A stretch of 64,000 nucleotides of DNA from Dryococelus australis (taxonomy: Eukaryota; Arthropoda; Insecta; Phasmatodea; Phasmatidae), in the NCBI GenBank assembly GCA_029891345.1, contig CM056994.1, positions 139,150,457 through 139,214,456 on the forward strand, written 5' to 3'. Made by a program: the position numbers and the translations under genes. Below are positions 1 to 11,470 of this stretch, in pieces. The first letter of the stretch is position 1. Every line of letters starts with the position of its first letter. The notes beneath the pieces were generated by a model. That model was not told the origin of the DNA and searched no databases. It was given only the letters and a program-made list of their open reading frames with translations.

Positions 1-3000
1 GATTATACACAAGTTAAAGTTCAGAAAATGCCTAGTTCCGTGAATTAAACTTCTTCTGAAAATACTATAAGTTCGTTGAAATAGATTACAAGTGAAGTCT
101 TTCACATAGGTCTGCACCCAGACTCTCAAATTCCTTGGCGTCACCTATATTCTGATGCGGCGCTAACGTGGCTGACATGGCATCTGGCGTCTAGATATCG
201 GTGTCCTGGCATTTCCAACAAAACTCACTAATACAATTAGCTAGACATCTGCCATCAAACCTCCTCTATAATCGGTTGTGGCAGTAACCTAATCACTACT
301 TCTGGGACTTATTACTAACTTATTCTTAGGTTGGCGCTGAGGATTCCCTAAGATTGAAATCTCAGCGAAAATACAATTAACCATCCATGTTGAAAGTTCC
401 ACCCAGAAGCAAGCCTTCCGGCATCTCCATTCAAGACTAGCCAATCGCGGTCCACTTCCGACTAGACCTCATTAAAATAAAACAAACCAAATTTAAAATA
501 TTTCTAACAAGAGAATAAAGTAAATAATTTAACTTTAAAAATCATAAAGAAATTACTGAGAACAAAAATTAACATACAAATATATTATTACAATATTCAA
601 ATAACATTGAGTCGAAAATAAGAATACTGCATGAAAATTATTATAGAATATAGAAATTAAGTCGACTGGTGGTTTACATTAATCATAAAATATGTGATTT
701 AAAAATATCACCATTACATATGAGAAATGTGTGAAAATTAACATTCAAATTAAAACAGTGTGTGAAATAAAATAAATAATTCGATTCCAACACTTATATA
801 GCTAATCTGCACGTACCAAACATAATATAAAATCATATGTTCTGTCGACCTATGACAATAATGACTCTCTTCAGGATATTATGCTTGAGGCTTTCTCTTT
901 ATATATTTATTAAATCCTTATATTTTAAAATGAGAGTGTATGTCAGTTTTGTGTAGAATAATTATCAAAATGTTTTTAGTATTGTCACAACCAACTCTGT
1001 TTTTGTGATGAACTGGCAGAAGAAAGATGCATAGTCCAATCTTGAGGTAATTTAGACAACATATGCTTATTCGCAGTTAACGTACAGTAGTCGCACTAGC
1101 CTTTGAAAGATCGTGGTGTGTATGACCAAGTTACCGTATTGATTTAACTGCTCTTGACAATATCAGCATGCAGCAGTACACAGGACGAGCTCTCGACACA
1201 ATCGGCATTCTCACATCATCGAGCACTGTAGCTTCTCGATAACACCATATCCCAAAACAAACACCACGTACGAAGACAACAGCTGATCTCCATAGACTAT
1301 GTTTACCACAGTCGATGGTACATTCCCTTCAGTTAGTTATATACCCATATACTAATAAGCGAAAAAGAGCTCGCTCCAAAACGATCTAATCGCGTGAACA
1401 GACAACACAGAATGACTAACGCACGCACTCGGTGAGTCATCTGATTTGGCAACATGGATTTTGCAGCAGGATTCTGGCATCATTAAAATAAATAGGTCAC
1501 GATCCTCAGTGATTGTTAGCAGTGGCCTGAAAGTTGTTCATTTGCGATATAAAACAGAAATATTCAAGAGATTACTAGATATTTTAAAGTACCTGAGAGT
1601 AATTATCACTCTTATTATTTACTTGTCTTGAATCCGCGTTTTGTTCAGAGGCAAAACGTTTCTTATACTGTTTATATTTTATTATACACTATGTTACTGT
1701 GTTCAAATCTGTGTTTATTATTTAGACAGTTCGCACAATATGTTATATGAAAAGTAATTTACTACACAGCGATTACTATAACTATGAAGGCATTTTCAGA
1801 TATAACTTCACATTAAACACACACGCAACAATTTTATTTCTGTTTTAGTTTTACTGGCCTAAATAAATATTACGCAACACTACCATTTTTCAACGTAATG
1901 ACTATAAGAATGTGGTTTTGAAATATATTAAAAATCACAATTTGAAGGTTTTCTAATGCAATTATACCACGATCGCTAGGAACTGTGTGACCTTCAACAA
2001 TCTTGTAGTTTTTACTCCATGCAGATATCTAGTGACTATGTAGAGTCTAAATGGGCAAGCAGAATGATGTTAACATTACAATTGGCTCCTCGTTCTTCTA
2101 TTTCGTGGGGTTTTACTTCTACAGGTTGTTCGCTGTAACATGCGCGCTTTTGCAAATAGACAGTGCCCGTAACCGCATATAGTTTAATATGTACACCAGC
2201 TGATGTACTGCTGTAATGTTAGCCGCGACTCACGTAAACGGGTTCTTTGTTTCGCCATCGCATTATAATTGTCATGTTCCAAACCAATGCCCATTGAAAA
2301 TCGTTTCCTATAATTTGTGCAGGCCTACCACTGAACAAGAATTGGCAGTATAGAAACACATTAATTTTGTAAATAACTTACAGTGTTGCTTGATAAACAT
2401 ACTTACTCAATATCATGATAAACATACATATGTATACAAGTCACTTGACCTACAGTAACACCAATGTTGCATGAGGTATAAGACACCAGAAAGTGGGAAG
2501 GGCTTTCAACATTGTACTACGTTAATCGTAGGCAGTATATAAATGGTGATACTGTAGCTGCTAAAGAATAGTTTTCCTGGACCGTAGTCGCAGTATTGTG
2601 TAAAGTTAACTGTCTCGAAAGAAAAAAGACAAAACGTCAAGGCAATAGCCAACGAATTTCACAATTTGTCACTACGTAGTGAATTCGATAAATTCTTCGA
2701 AGATACGGTCAGTGACCAATACTTAAAACTGTATTTATTTTGCGATGTTAATATAATTTTACAACTGATAATTTCATCACGTAAATAATAATATAATCGT
2801 AGTAAAGATTCATAGCTTCACTTCATATCTTTAAAGGATATATCATTAAAGGGCTCGATGCACTAAACTTGCAATACCATGAATATCATGAGGCATTACA
2901 ACCGGATATATTGGACAAGAGTAGCCATCATACACGGATGACATATTTATACTTGCAGCCCGATACTACGTATGGATTCTAGTAAATCAGTACATTGTGC

Positions 3001-3084
3001 CCCACTTACCGCCCCCTCTCCTCCCCGGCGGAAATAACCATCGCTACACCCACGTGACTTCGATTTGTGCCCAAAATTCATCCG
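1..3084. other. No recognisable gene, AT-rich DNA
   Basis: I see no coding region that can be supported here. The 61-codon open frame at 1446-1631 is short, of low complexity, and matches no family I recognise. The stretch from about 470 to 1000 is very AT-rich. A weak relative of the cgagttcgtag-type repeat annotated further right may lie near 48-90, but it is too diverged to claim. Confidence 0.5.
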
Positions 3085-3960
3085 ATGTAGTGGCGGGCCT
3101 GTAACAACCCAGTCATCATTCGACCATGGACCACACGTTTTCGATTAACGAGAGATCCGGTGAACACATATGCCAGGAAAGAAGTGTTACATGGTGGTCA
3201 TACAGCAGCCGTCCTATAATGTGTGCCACATGAGACCGTGCATTGTTATATTCGCACATGTCCCCAAGTTGGCCGTGAGGTAAGGGTACGACAACAGGTT
3301 CCAACACCACCGCGATGTAACGGTTGCTGTTCAGCGTACCAGCGATGTGGACTAGGCATGAGCGGGACTGGAATACGATGTCACCCTATGTCATTATACC
3401 AGGTGCCAGGTCGGTATGAAAATGCATTATGTAGGACTCGATCAGGCATGCACCACGGTACTGCGAGAGGTTAATGCAACAATAGTCATACTACAGGTAG
3501 AAGCGGAACTCGCTGGTGAAGACTACGGCAAACCATTCGTCCGTCCATGTCCGACGTTTCACGCACCATTGCAACCACAAGCACCTACAATATGTGAGCA
3601 TTCAGTGGCAGTCGCAGTAATGTGCGCCTGGACATGAGGCGTCGATGCTCTAGATGGCGACAACTGTGGATGAGAACACGGATTGATGTATCAAACACCT
3701 GACATCCCGAGCGAGAGTGTTTGATGTGACTGCATGGTCTGCAATCGCCATGCGTTCCAGATGTCTGCCCTGGCGTTCGTTGGTGCGACGGGGTCGTTAT
3801 GGCTTCCTGCACATCGCTCAGCCCGTCCCTCCTCGACCACTGATGTCATATATGCTTCGCTGTAGTTACACCTCTTCCAATCCAAGCACCAATATCGCAT
3901 TAGGATTATCCACAATCTCGATGGACTACGATTCTTCAGCTGTCAAAAGCGGAAACATGT
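3085..3960 (-). pseudogene. Decayed Tc1-like (DD34E) transposase
   Basis: This is a relic of a Tc1/mariner superfamily transposase, an enzyme that cuts and pastes its own element into TA sites. The clearest block is the minus-strand frame at 3116-3310. It contains an equivalent of the Tc1 motif QDNARPHV, here read as YNNARSHV, and then SPDLSLIENVW, which matches the conserved SPDLNPIE-x-W block. Exactly 34 residues separate the position of the second catalytic Asp (changed to Asn) from the intact Glu, the Tc1 DD34E spacing. Upstream parts up to about 3960 continue in other frames with stops, so the gene is broken. Terminal inverted repeats were not found. The change of a catalytic Asp alone should abolish activity. 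Confidence 0.7.
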
Positions 3961-4631
3961 TTGTGAGGTTGCCGTGTTCTTCGAACCTACATATTAATTC
4001 GTTTTTGCACACAAACAGGAGCGAAACATACAGCCCCTACATCCCAGTTGCTCTTTGACCTCCACTTATATACTGCTTCGCAGCGTGGTGCCACTCGGCG
4101 AACAACAAATTCCGCAATTGTTCTACCATATGCTACGCAGTCTCCCAATGTTGGATCAATACATTGCGTCCTTCGTGATGAATTTCGAAAGGCCAGCCGT
4201 GTACTAAGTGTTATGTGTATTTTCTGAATACCGTTATAGTATTTCAGTAAGTATAATTATTTGGGGAAGCATGCACAGGTGTAAGGGGATCAAATCATCA
4301 GAGATGTCCATGCTCTGCAATTCTGGAAGCCAGATGGCAATTTTAGATGTAGCTGACCTTGACCATTAATCTTGACCAAGACTTTTGACCTCGACCCCGG
4401 TGAACATTGACCTTGAAAACCGATAAATGACCAAATATTTCAAAAAAATCTAAAACAATATAAAACATTCCGAAAAAATCTATAATATATATAAAAACTT
4501 GTAAAATATTACTTCTACCTTAAATTATTTTAAAATTATTAATAACATTACTTAAAAACTATTAAAACACATTTCCGGAGGTCCACAAACCCCACGCTCA
4601 GCAGACGAATGATCCCCTCCACCCCCACACA
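3961..4631. other. No gene; contains TTGACC-rich stretch
   Basis: No coding feature is seen. From 4362 to 4420 the motif TTGACC or a one-base variant recurs about five times, including TGACCTTGACC. The rest is AT-rich. Confidence 0.4.
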
Positions 4632-4875
4632 CCGAGCGAGGTGGCGCAGTGGTAACTCACTGGACTCGCATTCGGGAGGACCTAGCATCGAATCCCGGTC
4701 CGACCATCCTGATTTCGGTTTTCCATGGCTTTCCGAAATCACTCCAGGCGTATTCTAGGAAGGTTCCGTAACAAAGACCATGGCCGATTCCTTCGTCAAT
4801 CCTTCCTGTGCAACTTCCTCCGTCTCTAATGACCTCGCTGTCGACAATGCGTTAAGCAAACTACCTACCCACCTA
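4632..4875 (+). mobile_element. tRNA-derived SINE
   Basis: The head is tRNA-like: a box A-type sequence TGGCGCAGTGG at about 4641-4652, and a degenerate box B around 4685-4697 (catcgaatcccgg, close to GGTTCGAATCC). These are the internal RNA polymerase III promoter elements. The body that follows (ATCCTGATTTCGG, then TCTAATGACCTCG and TGTCGACAATGCGTTAA) is that of a SINE family widespread in insects. It ends near 4875 in an ACCTACC-rich tail. SINEs do not code for protein and move with help from LINE enzymes. Confidence is high for a tRNA-derived SINE and moderate for the exact ends. Confidence 0.88.
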
Positions 4876-7057
4876 CCGCCCCCACACCCCTCACCTATAC
4901 CCATTCTGTCGTATGCGGCCATCTTGGTTTTTCGTTTGTCTTTGTTTGACAGCCATCTTGGATTTTTATCTGCATTTTGTTTATACATTGCTGGAAGCCA
5001 CCATATTTTATTTCATATGTTTACATTTACATCACCTATGCGGTGCTAGTGTATAAATTATCGATTTAGCCACCAGCTGGAGGCCATAATTAATTATGTT
5101 TTAAAGTATAGATGGTGCTGATAGTGCCCTCCATATTGATTTCTATTTTAAATGTTTATGTAGTGTTATGTTCGAGGTTATGCCGCCAGGTGAGCTGATG
5201 GCACAGATTCCCTCCGATCCCTACCCACATTTTTCATTAGCTAATTACTCACTTCATTAAAACTCCGCCACCAAAACCCTTGGTTCTCATTGGCTAATTA
5301 ATTGTGTGTTTTCGGAAACCTTCATTCCGATCAATCAGCGGTGAGTCAGCAAGGACTATTGTTCTCCCCTTAAAAAAACTACTCTTATCCCATATGACAA
5401 CATTCCCAACATATTAAATGTGTCCGTAATCAGGCGGTATTCTGGGTATGTGATTGGAAGATACCAAGAGCCGGTGATTCTCAATCTGTGCTCCACTGGA
5501 ACCAACGTCCTTGACCTTAACAAGTAGTGCTGTTGAGCGCCGTTTCAAAAGCTCATCATGATGTATGCCACAAGACGTCATGCGTGCAAAAATCAAAATC
5601 TTTTCTGTGCTCCGTGTAAATCAGAAGCCCTACGACTATGGTACATTTAACAAATATTATGTGTTTAATACCATCCTTGACTCAGAGATAAAACTTGTTT
5701 AAAAATAGGCAACTCCTTCTATAGTATTTGCTATGCAGAAGACGAATACTGTGTGATGTGTGCATAAATAAATGTGTTTCGTTTTAAAACTAAATGTTTT
5801 GTATCTCCAGTTATGTCCTGCTCACGAAAGTTTACATTACACTGTTGATAAAGGAAAAAAATATGTTTGATATATTTAGTATATCAGTTTTATTATAATT
5901 TAAGAAATTAAATAATATTTGATAAGACTCTAGCCATCATGTGTATATATATATATATAATAATACATACACATGTAATATGTGTATGTATATGTATACA
6001 TGTATGAACATAGTAAATTATGAAATTAAGAGAGAAATTAATGGTAAGAGGTAACAAAACACTTTGCAAATAGAAGCTGTCTCGAATATTATCTTTATAC
6101 CTGGCGTGTAGCAGCAGCAGAGACGTCGGCAGGAGGCAGTCAGCAGGTGTCAATCTTTCCATCAATCCTTAGCATCTGGAGCGATTGTGGAGTATGTGGA
6201 ACAATACTGGAGCATGTAAAGCGACTGTGGAACATGTGGAGCATGTAGAGCATGCATAGCGATTGTGGCGCATGTTGTGCTGATTATGGTGCGTGTGGGT
6301 TACAAGTTAAAATTAAATTCCCTTCTTTTAAAGTAAAATTATGTAGTCTTTTTCCAAAGCTGAAATTTGTATTCTTCATTTAGTAATCTGGCTTTGATAT
6401 ATATAGGTCCTTCGGTACATTGGATAGCTTACTAAGTAAATTGTTTTTGCATTTCGCAATAAAATTGCCTAGCACCATGGTGGGCATCTAACAAGCTTCA
6501 CCATATGTTAAAAAAATATTTTGCACTTTGTTTTCAAACAGGCAGCACACACTCTCGTTATCGGGGGAAGGAATCGAACATGGCCTACGTTAAGAAACCA
6601 TCCTAAGTATATTCCTGGAGTGCTTTCAAGAAACCATGGAAAAAACTCAAATCAGGATGTATGGATAGAGAACTGAACCTATGTCCTCCAGAATGCACAT
6701 ACGGTGTTTTATCATGGCAGCGTGATGTTATGGTCCATAGAAGCAGGAATGTCACACCACTGATGCTGGGTCATATATGCATATATATATATATCCCCTT
6801 TAATCTCTAAAAAAAACTACCTACAGGTTTCGCTATCGCACTTATTGATCTTCTACAGTGTAGTCGTTCTGGCAGTGGCAGTGGTGGCTGTTGCCGACGT
6901 TCTTACATGAACTGTTGTTCACAGCTCCTCCTCTCTCACAGCGAGCTGGGGGAAAATGGGTTTTCTCAGAGTGTTCGCATGTTCTTTCTTCTCCCTTAAA
7001 CATACGTACGTGTATACGATGTTAAAAACGAAACAACTTGTTTTACCTTGCCTTGTA
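4876..7057. other. No recognisable gene; scattered short repeats
   Basis: No coding region is supported. The stretch holds repeated GCCATCTTGG-like motifs at about 4919-4965, a TA microsatellite near 5942-5959 within a TG/TA-rich stretch, a small minisatellite at 6172-6300, and a second TA run near 6780. All open frames are under 90 codons and look random. Confidence 0.4.
6172..6300 (+). repeat. Degenerate GTGGAGCATGT minisatellite
   Basis: About eight imperfect units related to gcgattGTGGAGcATGTgga follow each other with irregular 12-20 base spacing. A similar but shorter GTGGTGC/GTGCTAGTG patch lies near 29275-29345 inside composite repeat B. No function is evident. Confidence 0.5.
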
Positions 7058-7724
7058 TAACTGAATTCCTCTCGTAAAGGGAAGTGCATGAGTGACTTGG
7101 CTTGTCTGCCATCTTAGAGCCTGACTCGACTGTCGACTAGTGTATGTACCATCCCTTCCAATAGTTGAGACCTGCACGGTTCCTGTACCATCGTTTGACC
7201 ACCTGGCTAACTTTTAGATTCTCGAGTTGTTATTTGATCGCACAATGTCGGACAGGGTAGGTGCATTCCACTGCTAGTGTTGCGGGTTGTGAGTGTTGGC
7301 TGCAATCTCAATTTGGCGGTTTCATTCCGATCGGTTCGTAAGGAAATCGTTTGCTATTGTACCGTACTGGTCAGGGCAGCCTGGTTTTGATTAGCATATT
7401 TAACGTGGCGTACAACTTTCGACGTATGTGCAATATGCACTGTTTGGTAGGTGCTTATACCTAGTGTCCTTTATATTTTATATTCGTTTGCATCGGTATG
7501 CAGCGTTGACCTTGTCGCTCTCCCTGCTTCTCCACTCTGTCAAAGTATTTTATTTTAGCCTAATGTGACGAACATTGCTCGATGCTCGCACATTAGGTGA
7601 TGGTTGGTAGTGGAATTCGCGTGCCTCTGTACCATAGCATTGCTCGGTCGAAAGGCGTACGCGGGGAAAATAGTTTGCTACTCTGCTGTACTAACCAAGG
7701 CCACCCGTCAGTTTTTTTTTTCAG

Positions 7725-7795
7725 ACACATGGTCTTGCCTATCAACGACTGATTCGATGCAAATGGCTCGTCGCTTGTACAACAAGCGTTGGTTG
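7725..7795 (+). other. Exon-like unit 1 with splice-site ends
   Basis: This 71-nt unit follows a polypyrimidine tract ending in TTTTTTTTTTCAG and is followed at once by GTAGGTG, a good 5' splice donor. A homologous unit sits 187 bases downstream with the same flanks. Read continuously with its surroundings it is open in one frame (part of the 7604-7873 frame), but that frame runs through both splice sites, so coding use is unproven. It could be a real duplicated exon or only a repeat unit that resembles one. Confidence 0.35.
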
Positions 7796-7911
7796 GTAGG
7801 TGTTTATAAATATTTTATATGTCATCATCAATATGTAGCAGTGACGTCGTCTCTTGTATGGTCACTGGTTTAAATGCATGCCTTTACAAGTCTTGTAATG
7901 TGTGTTTTCAG

Positions 7912-7981
7912 ACGCATGCAACGTCTAGCAACGACTGATGCGATGTACAATGCTCGCTGCTTGTGCAATACGTGTTGGTTG
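7912..7981 (+). other. Exon-like unit 2 with splice-site ends
   Basis: This 70-nt unit is preceded by TGTGTTTTCAG and followed by GTAGGTG. It is homologous to the unit at 7725-7795 (shared blocks include CAACGACTGATKCGATG and GYGTTGGTTG). It is one base shorter and has an in-frame stop in the frame that is open in unit 1. The two could not encode the same peptide, which argues for a non-coding or decayed role. Confidence 0.35.
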
Positions 7982-8139
7982 GTAGGTGATTATTACTGTT
8001 TCATATCTCAGTGGGTTTGAACCTAGTATTCCTATCCAGAGACATCTAACAACCTACACATTATGAAAGAAGAACAAAGATGCAGAAGACATGTATCGTG
8101 AACCTTCTGCGAAGAGCGACGTAAAGTCCAGCAGCTTAT

Positions 8140-8400
8140 TTTCTGAAGACCCCAATGGCTGTTGGTTCACTACAGAGAAGTCATAATCTAATTCTTCTAG
8201 AAAATACGAGTTCGTAGACACGTCGCACGATACAATTGTTTATAAATGTTAAATAGAAAATGCAAAATTAAATATATAACTTTTATTTTATTAAATTATT
8301 ATTTGTTAAAACGATGGTTGTGATGTCATAATATAATTCTTCTTGAAAAAACGAGTTCGTAGATACGTCACACCTTTCATTTAAATCTATGAATTTTAAA
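8140..8400 (+). repeat. Two monomers of ~146-bp ACGAGTTCGTAG repeat
   Basis: Two tandem units share aattcttcttgaaaaaACGAGTTCGTAGA-type sequence followed by a GTCGCAC-like block and an AT-rich tail. The motif positions are 8207 and 8352, a spacing of 145. Related units lie at about 29031, 29179, 29489 and 29634. Confidence 0.7.
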
Positions 8401-8860
8401 AATTAGATAAAAAACATTATTTATACATTAAATTTTTATAACACATATAATTTGAAATGACTCCTGACTCCTCTGACTCCTCGGCCAAAAAATGGAGTCA
8501 CTGGGACAGGGGCACTTTTAATTTTTGCTATTATGTAGCAGTTCAATATCATGGGGATGTTTTTTGAGAGTGGTCAGTATGGCGTACATGCAACTATAGT
8601 GGCGGGAAAGCGAAAAATTAATTTACGAGAAACTTCTAATACTATAGAGAATAAATTCTAGATGTTTCGATGGGAAAAACTAGAAATTTGAGGAAAAACC
8701 AATACATTTTAAAGGGAAAATATGTACGGAATGACAGATCAGGAAAAAATTACATACTGGCTACCAATATGGTTGACAAAGATGGCAGTATACTGGCTAC
8801 AGAGATGGTGATCGGAAACAATATGGCCGACAGCTCATTTGAATAAACATCACAAAACCG

Positions 8861-9048
8861 CTGACATGTTGACTCCTCACGCCTGTCTCCTAGCCCTTGC
8901 CTTCGAATAAAGTTGATATATTTTTGTGATTAACTCAGAGTAAGATTGAATGACATATTATGTACGTGCTTTAGATAAGAATAAAAATAAATACAAAAAC
9001 TAATTTGTTTTTAATTTCTTTCGTCTAAGAAATGTACCCACTACTATA
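8861..9048. other. AT-rich spacer, no gene
   Basis: Nothing is recognisable between composite repeat A and the MITE that follows. Confidence 0.4.
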
Positions 9049-9285
9049 GGCTGTTCACGGTAAAGTGAGCACTTTTTAAGGTTCTTATCAATTGTTCCTT
9101 TCATCCAATTTACACTTCTTGCTACTTTTTTAATATAAATATTGTAATGAGGGTAATAAACACAAGGAATATATTTCATCACTCTCAAAATTTAATGCCT
9201 GAGGAGGCTGCAATAAGATATATCTATTAGTGATTAATGCCAGTTGGGTGGGCCTTAAGAAGTACTCACTTAACTGTGAACAGCC
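9049..9285. mobile_element. 237-bp MITE with TA target duplication
   Basis: The left end GGCTGTTCACGGTAAAGTGA and the right end, whose reverse complement is GGCTGTTCACAGTTAAGTGA, form imperfect terminal inverted repeats of about 35 bases. TA dinucleotides flank both ends (9047-9048 and 9286-9287), which is the target duplication of Tc1/mariner transposons. No transposase is inside, so it is non-autonomous. A second family member is at 56196-56612. Confidence 0.85.
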
Positions 9286-9329
9286 TATATGTGCGTTTGT
9301 AAAAAAAATGTCTGGTATGTTGCAAGTAA

Positions 9330-9620
9330 ATGTCTTGCTACAATACTTCCACTCACTTGTCGATGGACGACATACATTACCTTTGTACTTCTTGCTATGT
9401 CTGTTCAGACTATTGCTGCAACGACTACTTTCATGATGTGATGTGAGGAGCGAATCTGGAATCTCCAGCGTCGCTTGCTATTGACGATGCGACCGGTGCT
9501 ATAGTTGGCGAGTCTTCAACCTGCGATTACGTATTCGTATTATGGCAGAGTACGAGATTGTGGTAGACATAACTATCTGCTTGACAATACAGTCGACGAT
9601 GAAGTGGCAACTAATCTTTG
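9330..9620 (-). pseudogene. Decayed zinc-finger exon module, copy 1
   Basis: The sequence is homologous to 23220-23560. Read on the minus strand it retains a remnant of a C2HC finger: a Ser-Leu-x-Arg-His-x-Lys-Lys block followed by KGNVC. The last ligand Cys of that finger is replaced by Tyr and the upstream Cys pair is not in frame. The two copies share the stretch around gAGTCTTCAACC and GCAGAGTACgAGATtG. It is probably a decayed duplicate of a zinc-finger exon; the parent gene is not identified. Confidence 0.4.
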
Positions 9621-9979
9621 CAAGATGTATTATTTTATACAATTATCACTATGTTAAGGTTTGCGATGCTGTTCGTCTAAGTCTGCTTGTTACCTGCTTA
9701 TACAAATGCCAGACAAGCTCCAAGTATTTTGAGAGGAACACACATTGAGTACGAAACTATTTCTTATTCGATAGTTCATTGTAATTGTTGCATGATGTGC
9801 TCGATACGTAAATATGTAAATATATAATACACAGAATTCTTTTAATTATATGCCATGTTGTGTATATTTTTTTAACCTATGAAATAGTCGGACTCTCTAG
9901 GAGAGCAAATCCTGTGATAGTTTATTCGCAAGGACGGCGTATACTGTCTCCAGGACACCAGCCAAGGTAGGTACATTAT

Positions 9980-10393
9980 TTATTTCCAATAAAAAATATC
10001 AATAGCATATGTGGAAAAGTAAGTTAGTATTTTTTTTTTTGGAAAGGGTGGTGTAAATTCAGTACTTGCAAGTGCTGAGTTGCTTTTTTCGTCGGTATTA
10101 TATACCGTGTACGAATAGGCAGGATGATCATAGTGGTCTGTGCGTTCGTCGAGTCCGCATCGGTAGCTACGCTCGCGGTCTTCAGGTCTTCTCTGTATAT
10201 GAAACAGGAACATCTTCTCTTTATGTTTTCCGTCTTCTAAAAGCAGAGTACATACATATTTGAATTGCGTGTAACTGACGTGTGTATATTTTTGCATATG
10301 TGTGATTAGCTTTGCATGTGATTTTCTGACTGTATGTGAACTTATATTTGATCGATATACAGAATTAAACAATTTTCTAAGGTGAGGTAACAC
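9980..10393 (-). other. 137-codon open frame, possible decayed exon
   Basis: This is the longest minus-strand open frame in the 9-11 kb region (137 codons). It begins with a Met-Leu-Pro-His start and contains a charged stretch (RRPEDRERSYRCGLDERTDH) with no recognised domain. A splice-acceptor-like CTCTGCTTTTAG lies inside it on the minus strand, ending at about 10237, so a shorter exon from 10236 downward is an alternative. No homolog is recognised. It may be chance. Confidence 0.15.
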
Positions 10394-10424
10394 GTAGACT
10401 TGTAGAGGGCCTGAGCTCGAGACT

Positions 10425-10970
10425 CGAAACTATACAAAAATATTAATAATCTTTCAGACTCAGACCAAATCTGGTATTTTTTACCCCTAGTTATGTGGAA
10501 ATGTTTCAGGTCTGTATGGCGGAAGTGAAACTAATATCAGCATACGTTAAAATTACATGAATAACACAGAAGTAATTTACAAACTTTGCAGACTCGGAAT
10601 AATACAACTAGATACATGATTTTTTTTTTGTAGAACAATGCGGCCATCATTGGTAACACCAACGATGTGACGTGACAGGGGAAACGAAGATGACTGAAGA
10701 GCACCGCGACCCTAGCAGACGTTGGTCGTATACTCAAGCGGTCGACTGGAGAAACGAAGAGGGCGAGTGCATCTGTGTTTATTGATCATGCAACTGTCGG
10801 TAAGGACCTACTATTTAAACACTGTACAAAAATATTAATTCCCCTTGAGACATAGACAAAATCTGGTTATTTTTTTCGTGGTGATGGAAGTGAATCTAAT
10901 ATTAGCATGGGTTAAGATAAGTGAAAAATATTGAAAGTAATTTATACATTCGAACATTTATGGCGACTGT
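10425..10970. repeat. Direct repeat pair beside zinc-finger exon
   Basis: About 10430-10580 and 10818-10970 are diverged direct copies. They share CAAAAATATTAAT, AGACnnAGACnAAATCTGGT, ATGGnnGAAGTGAA, AATATTAGCAT, GTTAA and GAAAGTAATTTAnA, then T-rich tracts ending in GAACAATnC. The unit overlaps the downstream side of the zinc-finger exon at 10902-11154, which suggests that a module of exon plus flank was duplicated. Confidence 0.6.
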
Positions 10971-11154
10971 TTTTGCAGAACAATTCCTGCTGTGAGCATT
11001 CAAGCCTCGCTTATTCGCATATACTACACGGCAGTTATCACATGGGTAAGACTTGTAGATGGTGGCAAATGGACAGTTACTATATTCATGACGTTTGGCA
11101 TTGGAGCTGCTAGCGAATGTCTTGCCACAATTCATGCACTCTGCTGTGGCCTGT
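10902..11154 (-). CDS. Zinc-finger exon with two C2HC fingers
   Basis: This minus-strand open frame encodes two zinc-finger-like units. The first is C-x2-C-x12-H-x4-C (starting ECMNCGKTFASSSNAKRHEY) and the second is C-x2-C-x12-H-x3-C (CDNCRVVYANKRGLNAHSRN, then Cys). Fingers of this type bind DNA or protein. On the minus strand a splice-acceptor-like end (CTGATCCCCTCAAG) lies just upstream at about 11155-11168, so the frame may be a 3' terminal exon ending in its own stop. Terminal exons with a pair of fingers, one of them C2HC, occur in insect genes with many alternative zinc-finger ends such as lola, but I cannot show that this is lola. It could equally be a decayed copy; related modules nearby are broken. 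Confidence 0.45.
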
Positions 11155-11470
11155 CTTGAGGGGATCAGGTCACACATTAATCAGGGGGGTTAAGGTAACT
11201 AGATGGAAAGAGCACTCGTGTATAGAAAACACTATTTTTATTTAAACAATTATTCTAATACAATACTCGCCAAAGGCGTTACTCTTTACTGCCAAAGCTC
11301 ACCATAATGATCTCTAATGCAAATATGATATTAACTAGCTCAATGCTTAAGTCGGTGCTTGGACACTGATGGAGTCTTAAATCGTCTTCACCTATCCCTG
11401 AATCTTAGCAACTTTGAGTGCCCTACTGGAGGTATAATTAGCCTGTATAGATGTGTCTCCACAAGACTCA
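11141..11470 (-). repeat. Duplicated intron-plus-exon start, copy R1
   Basis: About 330 bases match 22641-22985 at clearly high identity, from CTGCTGTGGCCTGTC through ATAGATGTGTC. On the minus strand the segment reads as an intron end running into the zinc-finger exon at 10902-11154. The other copy keeps the intron part but its exon part is unreadable. Confidence 0.8.

Larger units (their letters stand above)
7058..8860 (+). repeat. Composite repeat, copy A
   Basis: This is one of two copies of an unfamiliar multi-part repeat; the other is at 26222-30030. Shared landmarks, in the same order, are: a start at TGAATTCCTCTCRTAAAGGG; CCATCCCTTC; a unit beginning TTTGATCGCACAATGTCGG-like and ending TGTTTGGTAGGTGCTTATA; ACGAGTTCGTAGAC monomers; a stretch like ATGACAGATCAGGAAAAAAT; and a final AACAATATGGCCGACAG-like block. 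No transposase, RT or clear terminal repeats could be found. It may be a non-autonomous element or a segmental duplication. Strand is arbitrary. The two copies are clearly diverged, so the duplication is old. Confidence 0.65.

Noticed and set aside
1446-1631. 61-codon plus frame as a small gene
   Set aside because: Low-complexity hydrophobic end, no motif, and such frames are expected by chance in this window.
9980-10393. 137-codon minus frame as a confident host gene
   Set aside because: No domain, homolog or conservation is visible, and an internal acceptor-like site contradicts a simple reading. Listed only with low confidence.
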